Under the pieces are notes generated by a model. The model worked only from the letters and a program-made list of their open reading frames with translations, had not been told where the DNA came from and searched no databases. A DNA stretch of 64,000 bases from Lineus longissimus. Lineage: Eukaryota; Nemertea; Pilidiophora; Heteronemertea; Lineidae. The stretch is from positions 14,958,437-15,022,436 of the forward strand of contig NC_088313.1 of the NCBI RefSeq assembly GCF_910592395.1, given 5' to 3'. The position numbers and the translations under genes were made by a program. Positions 13,712 through 25,800 of this stretch are shown piece by piece; the stretch's first letter is position 1; each line of letters starts with the position of its first letter.

Positions 13712-13785
13712 TCCAGTGTGGCCCCCACTCCAGTGTGGTCCCCACTCCAGTGTGGCCCCCACTCCAGTGTGGTCCACTCCAGTGT
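13712..13785. repeat. Short tandem repeat, about 19-bp unit, four copies
   Basis: CCCCACTCCAGTGTGG-type units follow one another four times with small length changes. Non-coding. Confidence 0.85.
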
Positions 13786-14067
13786 TTGATTTTTTAGGGC
13801 ATAATTCATCAACATTCATCAATACAGAAAGATTTAAAACTTATTGTTGTAGTTAGAAATAAGGAAGTTCTCAAAATGGAGCCAATCAACTCCAATGTCT
13901 AAAATGAATCATTTCATTGCATATTTACCACTGTTCAATCGAATGTGTTTTTGTTGCCCGTGATAATATTTTAACTGGTCTGTGATATTAGCATGTATTT
14001 TGCCTCATGATTTATAGATTTTGTTCTGGTGGATTTTCCACTGTTGGTTCATGGTAATTGAGTCTTC
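13786..14067. other. Spacer before the minisatellite, no gene seen
   Basis: AT-rich, no exon or motif that I can support. Confidence 0.4.
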
Positions 14068-15057
14068 CAAGGCAGGAGGAAGGCTGGTGGGGTACCCTGT
14101 ACCAGGCATGAGGAGGCCTGGTGCTGGTGGAGTACCCAGTACCAGGCAGCAGGAGGCCTGGTGGTAGTGGGGTACCCTGTACCAGGCAGGAGGAGGCCTG
14201 GTACTGGTGGGTACCCTGTACCAGGCAGGAGGAGGCCCGATGGTAGTGGGGTACTCTGTGCCAGGCATGAGGAGGCCTGGTACTGGTGGGTACCCTGTAC
14301 CAGGCAGGAGGAGGCCTGGTGCTGGTGGAGTACCCTGTACCAGGCAGCAGGAGGCCTGGTGGTAGTGGAGTACCCTGTACCAGGCAGGAGGAGGCCCGAT
14401 GGTAGTGGAGTACCCTGTACCAGGCAGCAGGAGGCCTGGTGGTAGTGGAGTACCCTGTACCAGGCAGGAGGAGGCCTGGTACTGGTGGGTACCCTGTACC
14501 AGGCAGGAGGAGGCCTGGTGCTGGTGGAGTACCCTGTACCAGGCAGCAGGAGGCCTGGTGGTAGTGGAGTACCCTGTACCAGGCAGGAGGAGGCCTGGTA
14601 CTGGTGGGTACCCTGTACCAGGCAGGAGGAGGCCTGGTGGTAGTGGGGTACCCTGCACCAGGCATGAGGAGGCCTGGTACTGGTGGGTACCCTGTACCAG
14701 GCAGGAGGAGGCCTGGTACTGGTGGGTACCCTGTACCAGGCATGATGAGGCCTGGTACTGGTGGGGTACCCTGTACCAGGCATGGGGAGGCCTGGTGGTA
14801 GTGGGGTACCCTGTACCAGGCAGGAGGAGGCCTGATGGTAGTGGGGTACCCTGTACCAGGCAGGAGGAGGCCTGATGGTAGTGGGGTACCCTGTACCAGG
14901 CATGGGGAGGCCTGGTGGTAGTGGAGTACCCTGTACCAGGCAGCAGGAAGCCTGATACTGGTGGTGAGGTAGCCTGTACCGTACCAGGCATAAGGAGGCC
15001 CGGTGGTGTAGAGGTGGTAGCTGGTAATTGAGTCTTCCTAGGCATGAGGAAGCCTGC
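14068..15057. repeat. GC-rich minisatellite, 39-40 bp unit, about 24 copies
   Basis: Units begin near TACCCTGTACCAGGCA and continue with GGAGGAGGCCTGGTACTGG or the variant with GGTAGTGG. Spacing of successive units is 39 or 40 bp (for example TACCC at 14173 and 14212, then the variant TACTC at 14252). Each unit carries a dyad GGTAC-CCT-GTACC and an AGGCCT. Variants (GTACT/GTGGTA, CAGG/CATGA/CAGCA) alternate in a higher-order pattern. Because the unit contains almost no stop triplets on either strand, long meaningless frames appear (Pro/Leu/Gly-rich on minus). The first and last units are diverged. I do not treat it as coding. Confidence 0.93.
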
Positions 15058-16398
15058 ATGGTGGTTGTGGTGGTACCTTGTAATTGAACTTTCCCAAAAC
15101 TATCAGGTTAAATTGTTGTATGTAGGAGCCCATTTTAAATTGATGCCCACAACATGTACTAGACTGAGGCAATCCAAATTTAAAGTCCGATTTGTCAAAC
15201 ACCTTAATCCAATTCCCTGGTGGTGCTCAGGAATTCCTTCCAAATTATTTTGGGCCTGTTTTATTTGAATGTTTAGTTCCTAAACAGTTTAGGCCTAAGT
15301 CGTTTGATAAGCTTTGCCGTGTTTCCTGAGCTGCAAAGTCTGTTTAGATTTGGCTGATTGAACAGAATTCTTTGACATGTTAGAAGTGGTGGCAAGTTCT
15401 ATCTTCATGTTGGATTTTTCCTCAAGTGTAAGTTTTTTGATGTTCAGTTTTCAATAAAGAAATTAGATAAGAATCTCATAATTAACTTTGTGCTTTAAAG
15501 GGACTACATGTTCAAGCCATCTCCGTTGCCGGGGAAAATGTCCATCAGAAAAACCAGGCGGCGTTACTAGTATGAGTTTGGGTAAGTGATGATTCTGTCG
15601 GGAGCCATTTTGGGATGAAAAATCAGGACAGCCTATGGTCTCCTTACCCCTGTATAGTCAAGTGCACTTTTTTTTCTTGACACCCAGTATAATCAAGTTT
15701 TTCTTTTACCCGAGTTGTACACACCTTTGCTGCAACAACTCGATGAATGATTAAGCACCCCTCCTGTTGCATTCAGTAATAAAAACATGGCATGAGTGCG
15801 AGTCCACCTAGTGCTGGAATTGTAACAGAAAAATCAATTACTCTAAAGCTAGATTATTTATATCATTACATTGTGGACGGTGCTAAGTAAACGGTAAATA
15901 CTGGTATGGGATGCTTGGATTTACTGCTCGACAGCTTCAGTTGACAGGCTTACTTTTGAAAAATGGGTCCAGTGCCTGCCCAGATGGATTGAAAAAGATT
16001 GTACATTTGGATAAAGTTTTTCTGCAATTTGATGTATTGTGTTGTGGTGGGATACTAAATCTTCTGGGGATTATTGGCGTTTTGGATCCTTAGAGATTTA
16101 TTGGTAGGCCTGCGTCCAATGACAGCTGTCATTTGCGACCTATTAGAGATTGTTTTGCTGCGAGGACGCCAAGAAGGGTACACATTCTTTCTACATGTTT
16201 TACTTTTCAGAACATTTTTCTTTTATCCCGTAAATGTATTCAATCATTCCTACTGTTTCAATTTGTTAGTCTGTCAATCTGACGTTTTCCAACAAAGAGT
16301 CATGGACGATGTTTAACCTCTAGAGGCAGCTTCTCTCTCCTATACCGATGTCCACATCTACTTCGGGAGTTAACTGCATCTTCTTTAACTACTTTCAG
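15058..16398. other. Upstream intron or intergenic DNA before whirlin
   Basis: No supported coding exon. It ends in a pyrimidine-rich acceptor (CTTCTTTAACTACTTTCAG) with AG at 16397-16398, which opens the exon that holds the whirlin start codon. Confidence 0.45.
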
Positions 16399-16450
16399 AT
16401 GTGGCTTCATATAATTTGAGGATTACTTTAACCAGCCAGCGCCAGTAAAC
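16399..16450 (+). promoter_or_regulatory. 5' UTR of the whirlin-like gene with a short upstream ORF
   Basis: The exon opens directly with ATGTGGCTTCATATAATTTGA, a six-codon upstream ORF that stops before the main ATG at 16451. Main start context is CAGTAAACATGGCC, with A at -3 and G at +4. If the exon starts at 16399 as read, every mRNA using this acceptor would carry the uORF at the exon junction. Confidence 0.5.
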
Positions 16451-16829
16451 ATGGCCAACAAGGATTACCAGCGCAAGCAGTTCTTGCGCGAATTCTATCG
16501 GCACTCGAACGAACTTTTGACGGAGGAGGACAAAAATTATCTCTACAATGTCTTAAAGGAGTACCAGTCTTATAAACAGGTTGACAAACTCGTCGAGTGT
16601 CTGAATTCTGCACTGGATACGCCGGAGAAAAAAGATCTCCTGCACGAGATACGAAACCTTATTCCACTCTCGCATCTTCAAGAGTTCGATAGTGTCGCCC
16701 CCTATCATGAGATGAAGCATCCGATACATCCGTCGACCAATCATGTTCAATTTAAGAAGAAGCGACATCGGACAATTGACGGGCGGGGACAAAAGGGCAT
16801 GAGGGCGAAGAATCAAATTAACTTAAGTG
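16451..16829 (+). CDS. WHRN: WHRN-like coding exon 1: start and HHD1
   Basis: Encodes residues 1-126. The helical harmonin-homology domain spans about 8-85, with REFYRHSNELLTEEDKNYLY and LDTPEKKDLLHEIRNLIP as its signature segments. A basic tail (KKKRHRTIDGRGQKG) follows. The donor AGTG|GTAAGT leaves phase 1. Confidence 0.93.
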
Positions 16830-19800
16830 GTAAGTTCAAGTACAAACTCCCCATTGCCCCAATGCCTGGTATCCTTTCCTCTCTACAGTCGTCTTGATTT
16901 CTGCTCGCCACTCACCCCCTGCGTACAAATCAATATTGAAACAATCGCATTGAATTGCTCCGCGCTTAATCTATGGGTTTCTGGCATGGGCCAATAGCCA
17001 ATCAATAATCCTATTAAACTTTAATAGACGTTCTCTCGACATGATTGATTAGCATGTTTGCTCCTTGGCGATACTGGGATGTGCAGCAATGAATGAAGCT
17101 GATTTGGAACAATGGCATTTATTAGGTGCTAATGCTAGTCAAGAAAATTTAAGTTTTCGTGTTAAATGCCAAAACATTCTGCCAGCTAATGTGTTCACTT
17201 TCTGATGAACATTGCCTCCGTAACCTCTGTCATGGTTTAGTTTCAAATCAAATTAGAGTACCCCAGAAAACTGCCATGGAAACATCCTTGAAACTCAGAT
17301 TTGGGTAGCTTCCCACACTTGATAAAGGCGGCCTATAGTCTACGGTTCACTACTTGCTCAGTTATTGATCAGATGGAGAATATGTTGCTTCAATTAGCAG
17401 AACTCAGCTAAGGGAAGTTGAACGGCCAACAAACTACTCAATAGCTGTAATAGCATGACCATATGATCGAGTGGAACTTTGTTTTTACCTCAGAGTAGTA
17501 GAATGCCAAAACTTGATGTTTTCAGATTTGAAGATACAAAGGCCGATGTCAGCAGGTATCAATTTTTGCATATTACGCTTAGTGTATATACAAACCCTAT
17601 TGGTGTTGGCTGCATCATATTCTAGAAGGTTACTCCCAATAACAAGTTCTATAGCTTTGAATCTCATTTTGCATATTTCAAATTAACTTTCATGTTTTCG
17701 ATGATTTGACTTTATAAAGATAAGCTCAGTTCTTTTTCGTCATTTTACGTTTTCAGTAACTTCCTTGCCCAATTGTTCAAAGGTCAGCTAGCTCGAAAAT
17801 GATGACTGCCACGACAAATATAGTTGCATTTCTTCTGTGTGATGATGGCAATCCTGTCATGGATCATTAAATCAGTCACATCTCACGATATCCGTAATAT
17901 CCTTGTGAGGTCATCTGCTAGTGGTTTGAGCTGATTGCAGCAAAACATCTTATGTGACATCATGTGACATTGTGATATGTCTTTTGAAATCAACAACAGA
18001 CGACACAACGCCATCAGCTGTGGTTGTCAATTGTTTCAAAGGGCCTTGAAAAGGTACATGACTAGCTTCATCACCAACAGAGATTTATCAGAAGTCTGCT
18101 TCCTCAATCCATGACTTGTCTGCACAACACTGTATGATAGAAGTAGTCTTGTTGTCAGGGATCAAACAAATCTTTATGACTCGAGTTTATAACTGACCTT
18201 TGAACAATAACATTCCATAGAATCCTTATTCCCTATGTCATAACCGTTCCCATCCTTAAAGGGTAACTCGTGTCAAATTTCACCATATAATGTTTTAGCT
18301 GTTTTTGACAAATGACTACGTCACTTTCTCATAAATCAGTAAGGTTTTCGAATCGAAATGCACATTTTCTAGAAATTGATGGTTTAATCCCACCCGGACG
18401 GCTCGCTTCGATGCCGTTTTCGTTGATGACGTCACAACATGAACATTTTCGCGGTCGCGGTGGTTTACATTCAGCGATTTTATAATAAATCTAATCAAAA
18501 ATGGAAAATTTTAGCTTTACATTTGTGATCAACAATTAAAAACGGACGTATTTCCGCAAAGTTGTAAATCACATCATAGTATCACTTTAATAATCCCAGC
18601 TCATCAAATTCTGCATAAATGTTGTCTGTCTTGTATGTTTTTTCATAGATTGTCACTACATGTGCTGCAAATCTTGCCCACCTCTCGTCGTTCTGCTTTG
18701 TATTGTGGTCTCCAGTCCCAGATATGTGACCCGCTCTACCAAAACTAGGCGCTTATCGCATCTGAACTTGACAGGTTGATACGGACTTGTTGTTCATTTC
18801 CCTATTGTAGACCTTTTATGAAATGTGACCAAATCAGTTTGTAATAGATTTCACAAAAGGTCTACAATAGGGAAATGAACAACAAGTCTGTATCAACCTG
18901 TCGAGTTCAGATGCGACAAGCGCCTAATTTTGGTAGAGCGAGTCACATATCTGCTTTTCATTTATCATTTCTTGGCACCTAATCCTGGCAAAAGTCGTTA
19001 AATGGAAAAGTGTTGTTTTGTCAGAGTCTACCCTTAGTTACCATGTTCTACATATTTGAGTGTAGAAATCTGCCTTGCACAGACCTGGGCGTGGAATCAC
19101 TTGTCTAATATGACCATGTTTTTGGCAGACTATTAATCAAAGTCTCTTCAGGTGCTCAATAAATTATCGTTTTCATTAAAATAAATCAAGATCTTGATGG
19201 TTTTGTCTTGTTACAGCTTCTTTACCCATTCATGGTCAGACGTTGAGGGAGGACCCAGGTCTCTTCAAAGTCATCACATTGAACAAGGAGGGCGATGAAG
19301 AACTTGGGCTCAGCATCCGAGGGGGGAAGGAGCATGGCCTCGGAATCTATGTCAGTGATGTGGAGGAGGGGTCACTTGCTGGTAGGTATTGTAGGGCATC
19401 TCTTGGTGGAACAGGGGGGGGTAAGGTAGTGATGAAGATCTTTGTCTTAGCACTTTAGGGGGAAGAGGCACGGCCTTGGTACCTCCCCAGTGATGAGGAG
19501 GAGGGATAATCTCTTCCAGGGTCTACTTCCTGTATCAAAAAGCCTAGCGATTTGACAGCGTACATTGCTCTGGGTGCATGACCCTATTCAGCAAGATATT
19601 CACAGTCGCGTGACAAACACGAAGTTTTGCACACTTCGCTAAGTAATTGCTGTTCTCTGAGAATACCTGTGTCTAATTTGAGAGCGAAGAACTTGACTCT
19701 GAGCCAATACTTCTCATGATCCTGGCATCGCTGTCAAATAAAAGGGGAAAATTGACTTGTAAAGAGGACCACTATAACTAAAGCCTCATAATTCTGTAAC

Positions 19801-22800
19801 TTCTGGGGTCAAAATTTGTTCCTCTTTGACTAAAATGTTGTTTATACCTTCTTATATATGGGGCATCTTCTCAAATTCGATGTATCAGCATTTGGCATAA
19901 GAATAAAGCACCAACTGACAACCTAGCTCATTGTTCAGTGGCTGTCATGTGCACAGGGTAGCTTAATGGTGTTTAATTTCATTATTTCATGAGACAATGG
20001 CCTATCTCCATAATAGGTACCTTTCGATTCAATTTAATATACAACTTTTACAGAACACGCTGGCCTGGAAATGGGCGACAACATCGTGGAAGTCAATAAC
20101 GTGAGCTTCGACAGCATTGCGTCTAGTAGCGCCATCAAGGTGTTTGCTGGGAGTTACAGGCTGCGCATTGTTATCCGGCGGACGGGCAAAGTGCCTGGGG
20201 CCAAGTTCAGCAAGGAAAAGGTGTCATGGTAAGTGGGTTTGTTTTAATAGGGCAAGTTTGACCTCTGTCCCAAAAACGACTTGAAAATCTAGGAGATTTT
20301 ATAGATTTGGGAAGCTCTGGTCTTTGAGAAGCTGTGGCAAGAAACTTATGAAGCTATCTCTTATGGAACTTTTCCCTGAAGGTCTAAACTTGGATTTGTT
20401 CCAGCCGTGAAAGTGTTAACTTAATGTTTGAAGGGAGTACTCTTGATTTCTTGTAGTGATTCATGCAATATGTTACATTTCAATGTGATGGGCAGTAACA
20501 AGCCAAGCCAAGCTGTCACACAAACTAAGCAGCTGGTAGTGAAAGAACCATTATGATCGATACAAACCGAAGATGGTCTAAGAAAAAAGAGAAGTCACAT
20601 CTTCTTAAAATCAATATGATATAATTGATCTTAAATTTATCAACACAAATATTCATTGCCTAATGAGAAAAATTGGGTCTAATCCAAACAGACTAATGTC
20701 CCAACTGAGATTTTGTATTTTCGTATCTAAAGAAAATGTTTTTCTACCTCTTGCATAGTCAGTCAGAGATCGTTACTTTATTGATGGAATTGTTACTGCA
20801 TTGACGGTAAGGCTTTGCTGTGTTTAAGGTATTAATGTCGCACTGTTGGGTCAGGATGGGGAGGTTGGAGCTGAAATTCTGCCCCAAACCTCAGCGCTAT
20901 TGGGGGGAGGGGGCCCAGTTTAATCACTACCTCGTATGAGGTTGACTTTTGTCCCTAATGGTGTAAGTTTCAACCAGTAGGTTTGCATGTTGTCCTGAAT
21001 TTGCCTACTTTTACATTTACAAAATAAAGTACTCTTTATTAAATTCCAGGTATGACACGTCCATGGGGTCGATTATTGAAGGCCAATTCGACGACTCGTT
21101 TACCAATGGTTTTACCAGTGGTATGCCAATGTTAAATGGATTGACAGAGCGGAGGGTTAATCTGACGATAAATTCTGAAGATGATTTCCTTGGATTTAAC
21201 ATCAGAGGTGGAAGCGAATACGGTTTGGGAGTTTATGTATCAAAGTAAGATGATAATAATGGCAATTTTTATATCACACTTTTTCACTGCTCAGGATCTG
21301 AACAAAAACTCTTTACAATGACTGTTACTGTCAGTGGCAGTTGTCATTTCAGCGCACACCTGAGCTCAATCGACCTGTGAAGGGTAAAAGAGATGTGTGG
21401 TTCTTGAGCTAGCAGAGTATCAGCATTTTGGTCACACTTGTCAGAAAGCCCCTCCACAAAACGCAGAGGATGTCAGTCATAATCCACGGGCCATGGCAGT
21501 CACTTTTTGAGACCAGCCTTTCGGACCTCGCCTCCAGGTTGAGGCAGCTTTTAGCAGCATAACCCACCAAGACTCAAAGCCCATGAGACACGAGGTTCAG
21601 TTATCATCAGCGCAATGGTGATCACACACGATCGAAGCTAACTTTGCCAAAAAAGCCGTTGATGCTCCTTCTTATCGTTTCCAGAATTGACGAAGGTGGA
21701 CTTGCTCAGCAAAAAGGCATCCTGATGGGTGACCAGATAGTGGATGTCAATGGTCAGAGTTTCGAGGATATATCACACACGGATGCTGTCGACTTCTTAA
21801 AGACGCAGAAACAACTCATGCTCACTGTCAGGGTAGGTGTTCTTCTTGTAAGAACAGAGTTTTCCTCCATCTAGCTCTGGTAGAGATAACTATAACCCGT
21901 CTTAGTTAGCTCTGGTAGAGATAACTATAACCCGTCTTAGTTAGCTCTGGTAGAGATAACTATAACCCGTCTTAGTTAGCTCTGGTGGAGATAACTATAA
22001 CCCGTCTCAGTAAATACCTTTTGACCGTTTTTCTTCTTTATTACAATACTAGCTCAACTCCGGCTGTCTCACAAAACTCACTACACACATATGGGGAACA
22101 GTTCCACCCCGGCTGGGACACACCCACGGCAGAGGTACAACCAACCCCTTGAAGACAAGGACTTTTACAGCATCACAATTTCGTTGTAGCAGTCCCAGGG
22201 CAGTTCATTAACCCATTTGGACACAATCATCACTGTAGCACCAAATTTCCTATGGAGAGAGAGGACCAAAACTTCTCGGTATCATAATATTTGGATGTCA
22301 AACAAAAAGTAATTCAAATTATGAGGAACATTACATGTGATATAAACAAATTATTATGTATATGATTTGATGAGGTTTTTTTCGCATTTGTTGCAGGAGG
22401 TTGGCCGATATCCTTTATACAAAATGATGTATGCAGAATATAACTGGGTAGAGGGAGAAATGCTCAAAAGACAACGTAAGTAAAGCACTCTTCCTTCTTC
22501 CATTTTACTGGGACGCAGTCATCATTGACTATTATGCCCAGGGCCTTCAACCAAGGAGGTGGAGTCCACGCAAGCTACTCATGTTTCTCACTTGGTGGGG
22601 TCTAAACTTGCCCTGGCACAGACACCAGATAAAAGGTACCTCAGTTTTAAGTCTCATTCGAAGGACTGTGAAGGGCCAGGCCCTTTCATCCAGAATACAA
22701 ATCCTGGGTTCTCCCTGGGATAGAACCCGGGCCCTATTGCGTGGCGGCCAGCAGTGTTAACCACTAGGCTATGAGGCACCGCCGCAAACCGACTTAACAA

Positions 22801-25800
22801 ATTGCCACGACCCTGTGTTTATAATCGTTGATATGTGCGACAAAAAGATAAAATGCAGTGCCATTGATTGGCAAGTGTCCGCTGAATGAAAAAAGTCTGT
22901 GCTCTCTTAGGAAAAGGGGAAGGGGGACACCTCATGCCACCACCCTTTGATCTGCAACTGACAGTCCCTTAGTCCAAGATTTACATTATGATGTTTGTTG
23001 TTTATTCTTTCCCTCAAGGAAACCAGGCAAAGTACAATCAGAAAAATCGCCAGCGCTATGCCAAATCTGGTATGTTTGGTTTCTTGTGGTGAGGAGGAAT
23101 TCTTGGTTGTGGGCCTAGTGGTAGAATGAGTTAGAATCTCCTGGTCCACAGATCGTGTGAACCGCCAAAGTCCTGTGGTTCTTTAGGTCCTTTGGTCAAA
23201 GTGCTTCTTTGAAGGATGTTGATGATGATAATAATTCCTGGTAGGGGTAGTATTATGTCGAAAAAGCTGAAGTAACAAGGCAGTTGAGCAACTTCTGGCT
23301 GTTGAAATTGTGCAATGTAATTTGAACGATTGTTTATTTTTTTATTGTTATATATTTTAATGTACATGAAACTTCAATATGGCCACAGAAAAGTATGAAT
23401 TAGTGTGTATTCTATTGCTTTCTCTCACTGAAGGTATCACTGGTAAAAAGCGCTACCAACCCAAATTTAGGAAAGGTTTGTATAGAATTATATCGAGAAA
23501 TTGCTTATGCAGTTGTGATGCTTTGCTTAGCCTCCATTAGTCATGTTTATGGGCTCAAATGACGTGCTTTATCATTTCTTCTTTCTTCATTCCTCTAGAT
23601 GATGTGGTAAAAGTATCTTCAATGTATCCACTCCCTCCCATTTTGTATAGATGAAATGAAATACATTGGAACCGTTTTGTATAGATGAAATGAAATACAT
23701 TGGAACCTATTTTGTATAGATGAAATGAAATACATTGGAACCCATTTTGTATAGATAAAATGAAATACATTGGAATCTCCCTCAGTTAGCAGAACGCCCT
23801 AGCTCCCAGCCTGTTTTGGCAGTGGTTTTGGTTCAAAACGGGTCATTTCTACACAACATGAACCTCTGTGATCAGGACACATCCCTACGAGGACAGCATT
23901 TGTCAGTCCAAAGGGTGTCCTGAGTAAAGTGGTTCTACTATAGCATGACCAAAATAAATGCTGAGCCTTCAGGGGGGAAGAAAGGTTGAAAATTTTTGGA
24001 AGAATATGCGACACCAGCATGAATGTTTTATTCAAAACTGGGAATGAAAGCAAAGTGAGAAGTGCTGCTAACTTTCAAAGAATCTTATCAGAAATATCGC
24101 AGGTTGAAATAACTGACCATCCCACCTTGCAAAATGGAAGGTTCAGCAAAGTCTTTGTCATGTTTGTCTATACACTGTCGTTATTTTTCCAGGGCCCTCG
24201 ACTGCCTCACCATCGCACCTCCTGATGGGTAACAACAAATTCGTTGACAACCACTACATCTCCGAGGGGACACTGACCCAGTTCCCCATGGAATCACGCG
24301 TGGAGGTCTGCACCCAAACTACAGCCGGAAACGATCCAATGGACCTGGCGATCCAGACAGAACAGGTCTTCGACGACCAAGCAACTTTAGCTTTAGCAGC
24401 CGAGCTGTCCAAAGATAATCAGAAAATCCCAAACGATATAAGTACAAATTCGAACATTACATTACCACCAGGAATGAACAGTTCACTGCCACCTGGTGGT
24501 AATATTAGGAAACGCTCACATTCCATTGATATCAGTGGAGGAAATGCACTACCCACTACTGCAACTGCTTCAATGGTAGTGCGTCGGAGGTCGTCAACCG
24601 ACGTCAATAGTTCGATGCCGTTGCCGGCAGTGACTGAACCAGTTTCGATAGACTTTCTCCGCTCATCTCTGGATAATGCCCTTGGCGATTCAGTCGAGAG
24701 GTCGTTTTTGGAAAGTCATGAAGCGCTTGGCGACAGCCTGATTGAACCAGATCTGAATAGTTTGTTGACGTCTTCATTACCAACCCAACTCGATGACCAA
24801 AAGTCCAAGATGAATCATCTCAAAGGTTAGTATTTCTTGTGAAAAAAAGTAACCTCTTATAAAGCGCATTCTCGAAACACTTAACATTTATTCCTTGGCC
24901 TAGATACCTTTCTGGTGAAACCAAGGAGCGCACTTTCTGAACTAGGCCTTTACAGATCAGTTTAGAGTAGACAAGAGAGTGGCACTGGCCGGGTCTTGAA
25001 CCAACAGCCTCCCGGAGCAACAAAGCCCATTTCCAATACACAGTTTCATATAAGCAGATGTTTTAACAAAAGTCAAAGAAAACAATGGTCAAATCATGCT
25101 ACCATTAAAATACCAATTTGATTCATTTCCAGACATGCATTATAAATGGAAGACAGGTATAACTATGAAATCTTTAGGTTATTTTACATGATTTTTGCAA
25201 TCAATTGTGTAAAGCCATTCAATGCACAGGAAATGACTTGATATAATACACTAATGTAGTTTCATTTTAAAGTTTAGTTATTAAAAATTGTCTTTTAGTT
25301 GCAAGAGATTTAATTTTTTTCATTGTAATGCTATTTGGTTTAGCTTCATGCTTGACTTTGTGCAATAAGATTTAATGCCATCAAGTTGTCATTTCGAGAT
25401 ATTTGGAAGAATAAATGATTAATTTGCACTGATATCGATATTTCGCTTTAGCATCAATCAGATTATGTATCTATCATTACGTTCCAAAATTTTCAGCATC
25501 TTAGCGTCGCTCATGTTTGCCCTGAAAATCCATCCAAAAATAACACAAAATGATATATTGTTATATTTGATATCTAAACATGTCAGAACCAATAAAACAC
25601 TCCCAATGTAGTTGTTGATGTCGTACAGATGCTGCAGGCAAAAATCAGCTCAAAATTCCAACCGCTTCATGGTTTTTCAAACATTTGGTAAATTTTTGCA
25701 AAATTCTGCCATCAAACTCAAAAAGGAACCTTGGATCCAGGGCCCATATGACCATCCATGAGCATGAATGTATAGGACTGAAAAGCCTGTAAGACCTGGG

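Noticed and set aside
14005-15059. Long Pro/Leu/Gly-rich open frames (up to 346 codons) on minus and others on plus
   Set aside because: They are translations of the 39-40 bp minisatellite. Several frames on both strands are open at once and the unit length changes by one base, shifting frame between copies.
21872-22011. Regularly spaced repeats that could suggest a CRISPR array
   Set aside because: Head-to-tail units without unique spacers in an animal intron; ordinary tandem repeat. The same holds for the arrays at 23.6, 42.4 and 46.8 kb.
23117-23150. A-box-like GGCCTAGTGGTAGAATG
   Set aside because: No B box at the right distance, so not called a tRNA or SINE.
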